Assembly (NCBI GenBank): GCA_029379385.1
Contig: CM055618.1
Coordinates: 6,954,134-7,018,133 of the forward strand
Source of the DNA: Quillaja saponaria
Lineage: Eukaryota; Streptophyta; Magnoliopsida; Fabales; Quillajaceae
Direction of reading: 5' to 3'
Length of the DNA stretch: 64,000 bases
Shown: positions 46,147 through 57,497 of the stretch, in pieces
How the letters are laid out: the number at the start of each line of letters is the position of its first letter
Position numbering within the stretch: position 1 is the first letter of the stretch
Position numbers and translations under genes: made by a program
The notes under the pieces: model-generated
Seen by the model: only the letters and a program-made list of their open reading frames with translations
Told to the model about the DNA's origin: nothing
Database searches by the model: none

Positions 46147-46972
46147 CACACCTGTCCCTAATCTACACTGTCCAGTATGCCTATTGCCACAAGTAAAACT
46201 TGTAGGAAGTTCATATGATCGAGGTCCGCTAGACGATCCTCCTTGAAATTAAGCTCCTAAACCTCGCTTCACCTGACTTCTACCTGACTGAAAATTTCCT
46301 CTGAATGAACCTTGCCCAGAGGTCGATTCACCCCTAGGCCTACTTGAACTGCTAGCTCTAGAGGTTGACGAACCTTCCTGCCTTACCTTCTTATGGCTCT
46401 CACGTTTTGTCTATCTCTCCACCACCCTAGTCTCTAGTTGATAAGTAGCATCAATAGCCCGTGTATAAGTCGTAGTATCCGATACAAACACTGATCTGAA
46501 TAAATAGTCCTTTAAACCATGCATAAATCCCTTCATCCTTATCTGCTTCGTAGCTACAAGATGCGGGACATAACGAGACAGTTGAGTAAATTGAGTCTCA
46601 TATACCCCCATTGACATACCCTCAGTCTGCACCAATCGCTTAAAATCACGAGCATGCTTATCTTGCACGCTTTCAGGTAAAAAGAGATCCAGAAAAGCTC
46701 TACTAAACTCTGGCCACGGTAGTGGAGTAGGCTCGGTCGGCCACTATACCAATATCTTATACCAATCATAAGCCACATCATATAAGTGATAGCTAACCAA
46801 CTCAACTGCACGGACGTGATCACATCCCAAAGCTATACACAATCGGTCTGACTCCTCAAGGAAAGTATAAGGATCCTGAGCTAGATTAACCCCCTAGAAT
46901 CTCGATGGCCGCATCTTCCTGAAATCATGTAACGTCATAAATACACCCCGATCCTACTGAACTGGAGGACAA
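46147..46972 (-). pseudogene. Element D gag, N-terminus missing
   Basis: Reads MTLHDFRKMRPSRF, a stop, DPYTFLEESDRLC, HVRAVELVSYHLYDVAYDWY, WPEFSRAFLDLFLP, then LVQTEGMSMGVYETQFTQLS, VPHLVATKQIRMKGFMHGLK. This is the usual retrotransposon gag layout before the knuckle. At about 46972 it is cut off at TGGAGGACAAAG, where element B LTR sequence begins. Stops are few compared with the RT region. Confidence 0.75.
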
Positions 46973-47108
46973 AGAAAAAAAATACCAAATAATAATATAT
47001 TAATATTAATTTTTGGCTCAACATAACTTTTAAGATATATGGTAAGAAATTATTCTAAGATTTTATATATATATATATATATTACAACTATTGAGCTCTA
47101 ATAAGTAT

Positions 47109-47139
<31 letters not shown>

Positions 47140-47342
47140 TTCAATTATAATGCAATTCTTTTGAAAAAGAAAATTTAAATCTAAGTAAATTAACAAAATA
47201 AACTTTAAATTACCCATATATATATATATATATCCAATTATTTTCTTATTTTAATTTGTTGCATGGAAATTTATGATTTAATTAATCATGAAAATTTACG
47301 TACAACATCCTAAAATGTGCACTAGACTATCGAGTTATAACA
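46973..47342 (-). mobile_element. Element B 5' LTR, part 2 (U3 start fragment)
   Basis: Matches the last 300 bp of B's other LTR (about 25965-26265): CCAAATAATAATATATTAAT, GGCTCAACATAAC, then GAAATTTATGATTTA and the edge GAGTTATAACA at 47342. It contains expanded (AT)n runs at about 47066-47084 and 47110-47134. About 310 bp of LTR between this piece and 32778 is missing. Confidence 0.8.
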
Positions 47343-47347
47343 CTTGC
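47343..47347 (+). repeat. Element B target-site duplication, right copy (CTTGC)
   Basis: Identical to 14657-14661 and directly next to the LTR edge. It ties the two ends of the 32.7 kb complex together. Confidence 0.8.
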
Positions 47348-47366
47348 TTCTTTCACCTACATCTAG

Positions 47367-47508
47367 ATGGAGGGAGGTTTTTCTACTAGAGTACAAGGAT
47401 AAAATTGAGGATGCATTTTTTTGGTACATTGAAACTGAATATTTTTGTTATCCCTTAACTAGAACAATCAATTGGCCAGATTCAGACACCAGTAGTGATG
47501 ATGAGTAA
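47367..47508 (+). CDS. Possible terminal exon of a host gene (47 codons), product unknown
   Basis: A CCTACATCTAG acceptor-like site is followed by an open frame WREVFLLEYKDKIEDAFFW, YIETEYFCYPLTRTINW, ending PDSDTSSDDE and TAA at 47506-47508. The composition is gene-like (Trp, Tyr and acid-rich with a Ser/Asp tail, a possible casein-kinase-type acidic end) and stands out from the AT-rich surroundings. Earlier exons would lie before 14657, separated by element B in the intron. I recognise no family, and the gene may be dead or may belong to an old transposon. Confidence 0.35.
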
Positions 47509-48240
47509 CCAATTTCAAATTAGTAAAAGACTTGTTTTGTTTATGCAACTTTAGTGTATTTTTATTTTAATCTTCTTTGTAATGTATGTGTATAAATATT
47601 AATTTAGTTGCAAATATAATTTTGTTGTTATGCAATTCAGTTGGAATATATGTATATTTTAATTCATATTGATAGATATCATAAAAAGTAAAATGACTGA
47701 CCAATTGATTTTATTTATTAAAGGATAATAACTCATTTATAAAATATAAAAAAAAAATTAAATTGAGCCATGATAATATCATTTGGCTTTCACACGTTGA
47801 TACATCTAATAATATTATTATTATAGTAAAATTTATTTTGTGTACAACTTTTTTTAAAAGTAATATTTATGTGAAATTAACTTATATGTAATAATAAATA
47901 TTATATTTTAAATATTTTTCACGTTAAAAGATATACATACAAAATAATACAAAAAAAAAAAATATATTTCAATCAATGTGCAATTACTCGACTAGTTTCC
48001 AATACTTACCTTTTCCTCAAAAACGGTAATTTTTATATTTATAACCCAAGCCCTTTCTGTTTTTTACTATCATTTTATCTTTCTTCGATTTTTCTTCTTA
48101 TCTCTTCTCCCTCACCAACCCCTTTTTTACTACCACTTTTTTCTTTTCTAATTTTTCTTCCGAGTTCTTCTCTCTCGCTTACCGTATTATCTCTGTGTTC
48201 TAATTTATTTTTTTCCGTTGCTTGCATACCAACGACTAGT
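47509..48240. other. AT-rich spacer
   Basis: Very AT-rich to about 48030, then a pyrimidine-rich TTCTTC/CTCTC stretch (48040-48220) that could be an old 5' leader. No frame supports a gene. Confidence 0.3.
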
Positions 48241-48730
48241 TATCAGAATCGTTGTTTGATTTTCGAGTTCAAGGTAAATTTTAGTTAAGTGATTTGAATT
48301 ATTTCATCTACATAGAACATCCTTTGTCGAAGACTTACAAACTAATATTTTTTATTTTTCAACAAAAATAATTTTTATCATAGAAAATGCATTATTATTT
48401 TAAAGTTGGATTTTACAATTTATCAATATTTATCTTGCTATTTGTTTCATGTTTGGATATCTACGGTTGTAGATCTGAGAAAAATTTAAGATTTTATGAT
48501 TAGTTATTTATTTATTATCAATTTATTATCATCAACATAGAATTTAGAGATAATGTTTCAACAATATTTTTGAAGTTTGATTCTCTAATTTTGTTTGTTT
48601 GTTATCTTGCTATTTGTTTTCATATTTTAAATTTTTCTGATTTTAGATCTAAGAGAAAATTAAGATTTTATGAATAATTAGTTCATTTCAAAATTTACTA
48701 AAGCAGATATGTGAAAAACTAAAGAGTTTA
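48241..48730 (+). repeat. AT-rich repeated DNA flanking the solo LTR (left)
   Basis: Contains units with TAGATCT.AGA.AAAA, TTAAGATTTTATGA, AATTAGTT, and TTTTTGAAGTTTGATTCTCTAATTT. The same motifs recur in order at 56361-57060 on the far side of the LTR. The LTR therefore sits inside a pre-existing array of diverged units of roughly 200-400 bp. Confidence 0.55.
48726..48730 (+). repeat. Outer solo-LTR target-site duplication, left (GTTTA)
   Basis: GTTTA precedes TGTTATAACCC. The right counterpart is GTATA (56356-56360), differing at one base. An empty-site paralogue at about 56805 reads GAGTTTATGAA, which fits the reconstructed site. Confidence 0.6.
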
Positions 48731-50592
48731 TGTTATAACCCAACACTTAACTTGTGTTTTAGAGAGCTTGTATAGAAATTTTTGTGACTAGGTGACTAAA
48801 TTTTATACAAAGATAAATTTACATAATTGAAAACTTGTATAAATATAGAAATAATACAAAAATTAATTTTTATTATATAATTGATTAACTTGGAGCTTAA
48901 AACTTATGTGGGTAATTTTTTATTAAAGTGTATAACAAGTGTACAAATAGTTATATTTATAGATTAAATAAGATTAATTATGCATTATGTATTTTTTGTT
49001 AAGCTAAAAAGTAATTATATATATAAATATATACCCAAACAATAGGATTTAATTCACACCATATATATATATATTTATAATTGATATCCACGACAAATTA
49101 TACATTGACTGGGACCAAGATATTTTTTTTCTTTTTCCTCCTTATTTCTTTTATCTATTTTCCTTCTGTCTTTCTCTTTTATCCGATTCCCTACACCTGT
49201 ATCTGAATTTTTCTAGTCTTCTTTCCTTTTATAGCTTCTCGAGCTTTCTAAAATTTTGCCATGTTTTTGCTCGTTGCGGACCGAGGAAGTCACCCTCTGC
49301 TTTGCTCGTTTTTCTTTTGGGTTGCAGCTCCTAAACCTCACTCCTCATGGTCATCAGTTCCTTTCTTGCCATGACTGATTTTCTTTCTTGCCGTGAGAAG
49401 GCTCCCCTGTTTCGCTCAATGAAGCTGCTTGAGTTGTTCGACAACTTCATCTTCTGACCAGCCATAATAGGTGCCATTTCTTTTTCTTCCCAATTTCTTT
49501 CCCTGAAACATAATGGAAAATTTGATCCATGGGTCTGAGTTTTTGATGGTAGAGTATATTTTAGAGTGGATTTCTGGAAAAATTTAATTCCAACTTGTGG
49601 GTGTTTCATTTTTTCTTGTATATTTCCTATGGAAATTTGGCACAAGGTGGGCAGAAGCTTTATTAAGTAAGCTATAATGCAATATTCTATTTTTGGATAA
49701 TGGGAATTAGTTAGTTCTAATTATAAAGCAAAGTGAAGTGAAGCAACTCATTTGTTTCTCAAATACAGATCTATGATTGTGGGTTTTTGGATGTGGCATT
49801 TGTATCCACCGACTTTGCATCCTCCTTCCCTGTTCTAGAGAGTTCTTGATCCTTGTTCTTACCAGCCGAGCACCCGTCTCTTCCTCCTCGATTTGTCTTC
49901 GAGGTTGCTTCAGATTTCTTCTAATTAAAAATTCTTCTTCCAGCAGTGAGGCTAAACTTGACTTGCAACAGTTTCAGGTCAATCCTGTTTTGGGGCTGTT
50001 GTGTGTTGTGTTGTTCAGTTACTCCTTTTGAGATTGTCCACCATAGCCATAAGCATGTTTTTGCTCAACGGAATATTTTCAAGTGCTCTGCACAGTCTGT
50101 AGTATCTTTCTCTTCATTGTTCAGCGTGGCCGATTCTCCATCCAACGATGGGGTAAATTGAATTGGGTCACTAAGATCACGTGTGTTGGGTTGCCAGTGG
50201 AGAGATGAGGACAAACGTAAATTTGTTGAATTGTTAGGTCCACTACTCGGAAGGAGAAGCACTGCTATAAACTTTCATTTAAATCATGTATGTACATTTA
50301 TTACCTGCAAAAGTCTTAAAAAAATTTGAAGTTAATCTGAATTATAGGAATCAATGAAAATATTTTTTTATTACTAATGTACTAACATAGTTAATGAATT
50401 AGTCAATGAAAGCTCTCTTTATGCCTAACCACGTACAGATGAGTATATAACTCGAATTAGAAAATTAAGTTGGTTAACAAAATATAGTATCATGGAATAG
50501 GAAATAGGCAAGTAACGTATGATTATAGTAGAAACTAGAATAGAAAATAAGCAAGTAACTTAAACTCTAAATGCATAGGCTCGTTGAATTAA

Positions 50593-50597
50593 TTAAG
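50593..50597 (+). repeat. Inner solo-LTR target-site duplication, left (TTAAG)
   Basis: TTAAG directly before TGTCATACCCC. The exact copy TTAAG follows the other edge at 53699-53703. Confidence 0.85.
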
Positions 50598-53500
50598 TGT
50601 CATACCCCTCTTGGAGATATGACTGGTCAGAGAAATGGTAACTAAATTTTCGTAATCTTGACTCAAATAAAGAAATGACCATGACTCTTGACCAACCAAT
50701 AAATAAAACTAAGACAATAAATAAAACTAAGAATTTATAAATGCAAAAATTAATATTAAAAGTTTGTTGATTGAAACAAATCATAACCTATTAAAAATTT
50801 TGACAGAGGTTCCTTGTAATATAGAACAAGCCTTAAAATACAAACATATAAACTCTTGTTCTTACAAAATAACAACACAAAGATAATAAGGAGCTCCGTT
50901 CCGTTCACATTATCAACAAGACAAATACTAGAATATTACATCATGTCAAATTTGATACCCACAGTTTTAATGTGACTGTAAACTTTCATCATTGACTTCA
51001 AGTATAAGATTCCAATGAATACCTTATTATTAAATCCTCATAAAAATCTCATATTAGTAGTTAACTTCCTTTGAGGTCCTGTTACTAAAATAAAATATCC
51101 ACAAAAGAGGAGTGAGTCCTACGGACTCCATGAGTGAAAAATTGTACCCAAAGGGTATCAGCATCACTTAACATAAGTATATAAGATATATAGTAACATT
51201 ATGATTTAATTCAAAATACATGTATATTTTTGTAATCGTCATAAATTCACAACTCTTACAATTCACAGGTTCACAAACTAATCAAAGCAATCACAACATA
51301 CAAAACAAACAAAGCGCTAAAGAGTAACTTAGCCCCGCACAACAGTATCACCCCCTGCCAGACATTTACGCACCCGCATAACAAATTAATCTCTGCACAT
51401 AATCTACCCCATCGGTGCTGAGCACTAAAATGAAAAAAATATTTTTTAGAATCAGAACATTTCAGGGTTTCAGATCAGAATCTCCTAGGTGTACTTGGAG
51501 TTTTAATTTCGAAGATAAAAATTATTTTTTTATAAAAATCTCATTTTGTTAGCCCTTATCAACTATAATCAATATCAAACAACCATAATTCAAATAAATC
51601 ACCGAAATAAAGTGCTTACTTATTTTTCATATATATATATATATCACGTATTTTCGAATTGCACATATAACTATACCTAATAATCTAGCCCTTAAAGGCA
51701 ATAATTAATCACTCACCTGTAACCGATTCCATTCGCCACTCACACTTGCATCCACACGTCTCATCAGGTTCACATTAGAATCCGGAACTGAAATTCATAT
51801 TCCCAAATAATACTTAGTTTATAAACGTTATTGTTAAAATCTTTTAATTACTATGCTTATACCTCAACTTGTATAGATTTTTTATTAAAGTTTTCCATTA
51901 AGCTATTACACGTCAATTAATATGAATTGGACTTTATGTGATAAGGTTAATAATGAAGAGACATTTTAAATGTCTTGACAATGCATAGGGCAAAAAGAAA
52001 CTATTAGCAAAGATAGAAAGCACTAGTAAGTTAGAGATGTTGAAACTGTCCAAACTTGGAGTTTGGACCAGTGTCCACTTTAATGGTCATATCTTTATCT
52101 AGGAAATTTCAAATTCAGTTTCATAAAATTTATTAAATACTAGACACATGTAGCTTTATAAGGGTATATCATTTGTAATTTTTAGATTTTTATATCAATA
52201 CATTTTATTATTTGAAGTTGCATCAAATTATGCAAAACATAAGATTTTGACAGCTCTAACCTTACCTTAGTTAATTGAACATAACTTTCTCTAGGCAAAA
52301 CGAAATTCAATTCCATTTATCATATTTATTAATAGACAAGTATATCTTTCTAGATAGGTATCATATTTATTATTTAGATGTGTGTGTTAGTACAGTTAAT
52401 TATTTGAAGTTTACTCCCTTTATCAATCATTTAATCCTTTACTCTTTCTAATATTTTCAAGCTCTAACTTCTCCTCCTAAAGCTCATAAATTTCAATTCT
52501 TAATCAGCTACCAAATGATAAGAGTTCTAATTCAAGAGAACAACACTATTTTAATCAATAAAATTCACATGGCACAACCTTCACATATATTCATATTCCA
52601 ATTCTACTACGCATTTTATAAATAAGTTCATGATTCCTAAATCTTACATATAAACCTCTAACCTTTCTTTTTGAAATTAATTCCTCTTGGCTATTTATCG
52701 AACATTTGAAAAAAATTATTATTTTTCTTGAAGGTGTATGTATGTATATTTGTATATCCATCGAGAAATTCTACACTAGCTATCCAAACCACTTTTCCAA
52801 GCTAGTATATACAATTCCTATGCTACCTATTTTAATAACTAAATACACTGTTATATATATATATATATAGATTCATTGTTATTAGCTTTTGGTTCATGAT
52901 TTCAACTCTTTTACTTTATATAATCAAACCCATAACAACTTATAGTATAATTGAATTCCCACAATTCACTTAACCAGAAAATCATTTCCTACACCTATAT
53001 AAGGCTCACGGTCACAACTAAGAATAAAATAGGCAATAACAGCTTTCATAGTTGTAACACTTTATAGCTCTTACCTTAACTTTAGGAGAAAAAGAAAGGA
53101 GGTTAAGGTGGTTGTGCATAGGCAGAACAGGGCAGCCATCAGATGCCAACGTGTTACACTAAGGTAGCTGCTCCTATGCTCCCAAACTCAACTCAAGCAT
53201 GGTCATGCCACAAAAGAGAAACCATTGTCAGCACCCCCCAAAACAGGGCTCCATCTCCTTGGCAATGGCTGATCCTTCAAGCAAAGGCTCCTTTTTAGCT
53301 CCACACACACTCACAATTAAAGATTCAAGAGATCGTAGTGCCCGAAATAACCAAAACAAGAGAAAGGATTGAAGAATTATCGGCTAACAGTTAAGCTCCC
53401 AAATGCAAAGCTAGAGGACCAATTTTATTATTATTATTTTTTTTTTGTTGTATATATATACTACTTTATTATGTTTATCCATTTGTTTTCTTTATCACTA

Positions 53501-53698
53501 AAATTACATGAGATGAAATCAAAATTTTAATTTTTAATTTAATTATACACACTTATATAATTTATTTATTTCAAATACTTGCATTCGCAAAATTGTTCAA
53601 TTACACTGTTTCTTATTTACTTTGTTTATTTATAACTAGAATTTACACATTAAGTCTAAAGCTTGACTTTACGTTATCGGGTTGTAAAAGTTATAACA
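50598..53698 (-). mobile_element. Inner solo LTR (3.1 kb, minus) nested in the outer solo LTR
   Basis: Begins TGTCATACCCC and ends AAAGTTATAACA on the plus strand, the mirror of the family LTR, so its orientation is minus. It follows B's LTR in order (GGCCAG-like edge block, GACTCCATGAGTG block at 51120, AAATTTATTAAATACTAGACAC block at 52125). Exact TTAAG repeats flank it and no internal sequence is present, so it is a solo LTR. It inserted after the outer LTR was in place. Confidence 0.9.
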
Positions 53699-53703
53699 TT
53701 AAG
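53699..53703 (+). repeat. Inner solo-LTR target-site duplication, right (TTAAG)
   Basis: The exact partner of 50593-50597. Confidence 0.85.
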
Positions 53704-56360
53704 CAACACCAACAAGCTCACCAAAATGGTAGTTTCCAGCAATTATCAAATTTATTATCAACAAAACAAGTCTCATGCAATATATTTTTATTTTATTGAT
53801 GTGCATAGAGATAGAATTAAACGGTGAACTTGGAATTAATTAAGATCATAATCGAAATGTATAAGCTAAGTCTTTACTTAATTTTATACAATTGATTCAA
53901 ATGGAATTATTAGTATTGTTTGATTAAATACTTAAAAGGAACTAGTTATAATTTTATGAGTACTACTTGGTAGATTTAAGTCTAGGTGGCTAGTTGTTGG
54001 AATTTGAGTAAAAAGTTTATGAATAGATAATAGCTGGTTAATGTTGTGGGATAAGGAGTTAATGAAAGTGAGTAATGGATATGAACAAGGGAGGGTTAGT
54101 TGTGAGTAGAGTATTGAAAAATGAGAGTTAAGAGGTTATTAAAGGGATCCAGATTTCGTGGGTTAAAAAATCTTGTGTTTCAGGTACTTTTAAGGCTAAA
54201 TTAAATTAAGAGTTTAAAAAGAAAGTATAGCTTAGGATCTTGAGATGTTGTTTACAAAATTTCATTTCTTGGTTCCAAGAATATTGTTAGTTAGAGCTGT
54301 TAGACTACGGCTAGGTCATATAGGATTTTTAGTGAACCTTAGTCAATCTGTAAGACTTCATTGGGGGTTATGGATGGAATTAGCTTTGAAACTCTGAATG
54401 AAAGTTGTTCCTAACATCTTGAAACACTAGATTGGAAAGTTTCATAATTTAAATTTTAAGTATGAGAATTCTATAAACATCGAAATCTAAAGTTGGCAAC
54501 CAGGAATTTTATAAGTGTTCTATTTTTGTTTATGTGAATAATCGAGAGAATTCAAAGCTTATTTTAGGAAAATTTTCTAAATAATAAAGCAAGATAACTT
54601 TCTAAAGTTAATATTTCAACTTGATCTTATTAATTTGATTAAGCATGTAAGTGAAAATAAACATATATTCAAGGAGATTGTAAAACGCCTAAAAGGAGTA
54701 AATTTTAAATAATTAATTGTACTAATATGCACATCCAAATAATACATATGATACCTATATAGAAATATATACTTGTCTATTAATAAATCCAACAAACAGA
54801 ATTGGATTTTCTTTTTCCTAGAGAAAGTTATGTTCAAATAACTAAGGTAAGGTCAGAGTTGTCAAAATCTTGCGTTTTGCAGAATTTAATGCAACTTCAA
54901 AGAAAAACCTGTATTGATATATAAATCCAAAAATTCACAAATGATATGCCATTATAAAGCTACATGCGTACAATATTTAATAAATTTTGCGAAACTGGGT
55001 TTGAAATTTCCTACAAAAAGATATGACTAGTAGAGTGAACAGAGGTCCAAGTCCAAAGTTTAGATAGTTTCAACATCTCTAACGCACTAGTGTTTTCTAT
55101 CTTTTCTAATTGTTTCCTTCTTCCTTATGTATGTTAAGACATCTAAAATGTCTCTTCATTATCAACCTTGCCATATAAAGTACAATTCATACTACTTGAC
55201 ATGTAATGACTTAATAAAAAAATTTCAAAAACAAACCTATCTATACCAAATGTTGATTTTATGAATTGGAAAATGTAATTGCAGCTTCAGAAAGTGTGGT
55301 TGAATCAACAACGCGTGTGAACACAATTGTAAGTGATGAATGAGATCGGTTAAAGGTGAGTGGTTAACTGTTACCTTGAGGGGCTAGATTATTATGTGTG
55401 TTTATATATGTTTTTGAATAAATGTATTATATGGAAAAATAAGCAAGTGCAGTATTTTAGTAATTTATTTGAATTGTGTTTGTTTGATATTGGTTGTGGT
55501 TGATAAAGGCTAACAAAGTGAGATTTTTCTAAGAAATGATTTTTATCTCTGAAATTGAAATACAGGTGCACCTAGGATATGTTGATTTGAAATTCTGATA
55601 AATGTTTTTAAAAGTTGAGTGCTTAGCCCCAATGGGATGAATTATGTATGAAGATTAATCTGTTGTGCGGGAACGTAAATACCTGGTAGGGGGTGATACT
55701 ATTGTGCAAGATTGAGTTACTTGTTGGCTCTTTGTTTGCTTTGTATGTTATGATTGCTTTGATTAATTTGTGATCCTATGAATCATGTAAGTTATGAATT
55801 TATGACGAATACCAATGTATACGTGTAATTTTGAATTAAGACATGAATATTGTCACATGATATTAATTGACTATATATATTATATAATTGTATTGAGTAA
55901 TGCCAGTACCATTTGGGTACGTTTTTTCACACATTGAGTCCGTAGGACTCATCCTTCTTTTGTGGATATTTTTTTTTAGGAACAAGATCGTAAAAGGTGT
56001 TAACCACTGATATGGGGTTTGCCGGGGGTTTGGCAGTAAGGAAGAATTCAGAATCACATACTTGAAGTCTAGGATGAAAGTTTGCAGTCACATTAAAACT
56101 GTGGGGTATCTAATTTTCTATGATGTAGATGGAGTGGAGCTCGTTCTATGTTGTAGAGAATATTTGTCGAAATTTTCTATAAGTTGTGATTTGTTCCAGT
56201 TAACAAATTTTTACTGTTAACTTTTGTTTTACAAATTTTTAATTTTTATTTATTGGTTAGTCAAGAGTCATAGTTGTTTATTTTATTTTGGAGTCAAGGT
56301 TACAGAGAGTTGATTACCATTCCTCTAGCCAAGACTCCAATTAGGGGTGTGACAGTATAT

Positions 56361-57060
56361 GAATACTTTTTTTTTTTTTTTTCTAAACAATTAATTAGAT
56401 TATCACCATAAAAACTATAACTAATGTTTCAATCATATTTTTAAAGTTCAAATTTGTAATTTATCTGTATTTTATTAGCTATTTTTTTTCATGTTTCAAC
56501 TTTTATCATCTCAAATGTAAGAAAATATTAAGATTTGATGAATAATTGGTAATATGTTATAAATTAACCGATTATTTATCTTTAGTTTTAAAGTAATTTT
56601 AATTTATTATGGTCAACATAAAATTTAGAGATAGTATTTCATTAATATTTTTAAAGTTTGATTTTCTAATTTGTTTGTCTTTTATCTTACTATTTTTTTT
56701 TCATATTTTAAATTTTTTCGATTTAGACCTAAGAAAAAATTAAGATTTTATGAATAATTAGTTCATTTTGAAATTTATGAGAGTAGATCTGAGAAAAGCT
56801 AAGGAGTTTATGAAGATTTCTCTTTTTAATCAATTAATCAGATTATAGCCATAAAACCTATATCTAATGTTTCAATCATATTTTTAAAGTTGGAATTATA
56901 ATTTATCTATATTTTGTTAGATATTTTTTTCGTATTTCAACTTTTGCCATCTTAGATATAAGAAAATATTAAGATTTGATAAATAATTAGTCAATATATT
57001 ATAAATTAATTGATTATTTATCTTTATTGTTACAATAATTTTTACATTTATGATTACAAA
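56361..57060 (+). repeat. AT-rich repeated DNA flanking the solo LTR (right)
   Basis: Two or more diverged units. AACAATTAATTAGATTATCACCATAAAA at about 56385 recurs as AATCAATTAATCAGATTATAGCCATAAAA at about 56835. Each is followed by TAATGTTTCAATCATATTTTTAAAGTT and GAAAATATTAAGATTTGATGAATAATT-like blocks, shown here only as approximate wording. The spacing is about 450 bp. It shares motifs with 48241-48730. Confidence 0.6.
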
Positions 57061-57497
57061 TATTAACTTATTTAAAATTTTATACTTTCATGTATTTTTT
57101 TTTACATGACAAAAACATTGATGTAATATATTACATTGTTTTTATTTTACCATTGTTATTTATTTATTTTTTGTAGAAAGCGTCAAAATGATGACAATTG
57201 CTCAGTTTTTCTGTTCTTTGGCTCTCATTTTCAGGATTATGTGTTGTATTTTGAAGAAGGACTTATTGCAATAATGGCATTTATAGTTATCATTCTTTCT
57301 GTAATTGCAATTTTCATTTATGAAATTTTCTAAATTAGTTTTATGTTGTTGTTAGTCTTATCTGGTTGTTGGTATGCATTAATATTTTCCTTTAGATTTT
57401 GGTAAGAACCTGTGGTTACTTTTGTTTCTAACGGGATGACTATCACTTGCTCACTTCTGAAATTTAATTTTGATATCTTGATAATTAATAGTATTTC
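57061..57497. other. Spacer with a short hydrophobic open stretch
   Basis: The open frame 57136-57333 ends in a hydrophobic run (FIVIILSVIAIFIYEIF), but it lies in T-rich DNA without recognisable similarity. I do not call it a gene. Nothing else is seen. Confidence 0.3.

Larger units (their letters stand above)
39730..46972 (-). mobile_element. Element D: chromodomain Ty3/gypsy element (Tekay/Del-like chromovirus), 5' end deleted
   Basis: The only element here with recognisable gag-pol, on the minus strand: gag, CCHC knuckle, protease, RT, RNase H, integrase, chromodomain, polypurine tract, 3' LTR. The C-terminal chromodomain and motif wording (YEE.LVQI, VKVMWQNH, ATWEFE) place it with chromoviruses of the Tekay/Del type. 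The 5' LTR, primer site and start of gag are gone. At about 46972 gag runs directly into a fragment of B's 5' LTR. Numerous stops and frameshifts, plus lost catalytic residues in RT, protease and RNase H, make it inactive. Its LTR resembles that of element A. Confidence 0.85.
14662..47342 (-). mobile_element. Element B: non-autonomous Ty3/gypsy LARD, host of nested insertions
   Basis: The outermost element of the cluster, on the minus strand. Its 3' LTR is 14662-16393 plus 24276-26265 (split by A), its internal domain is 26266-29673, and its 5' LTR is 29674-32778 plus 46973-47342 (split by C, D and a deletion). A CTTGC TSD flanks both ends. The reconstructed element is about 10.8 kb with LTRs of about 3.7 kb. 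The internal 3.4 kb has a primer site and a polypurine tract but no gag or pol, except a decayed fragment of the chromovirus 3' pol end near 26290-26520. That is the definition of a LARD moved in trans by an autonomous partner. The LTR edge at 14662 has TA instead of TG. Confidence 0.85.
48731..56355 (+). mobile_element. Outer solo LTR (about 4.5 kb, plus), interrupted by a second solo LTR
   Basis: Starts TGTTATAACCC at 48731 and ends GGGGTGTGACA at 56355, the same terminal sequences as LTR C. No primer site or internal domain follows. It is split at 50597/53699 by the inner solo LTR, and without that it is about 4.52 kb. The 3' part has the family block near 55640-56100 (GTGCGGGAACGTAAATACC, GAGTCCGTAGGACTC). 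Flanking 5-bp repeats differ by one base. Solo LTRs arise by recombination between the two LTRs of a full element. Open frames inside (49331-49645 and 49777-50031, for example) have no recognised product. Confidence 0.75.

Noticed and set aside
39723..47349. CTTGTTT before element D and CTTGCTT after 47342 as a TSD for D
   Set aside because: The exact CTTGC match pairs 47343 with 14657 instead. D's own far end was lost in the deletion at about 46972, so its TSD cannot be seen.
57136..57333. Possible small membrane protein (65 codons, hydrophobic tail)
   Set aside because: T-rich DNA readily gives Phe, Ile and Leu runs. There is no start context, similarity or neighbour to support it.
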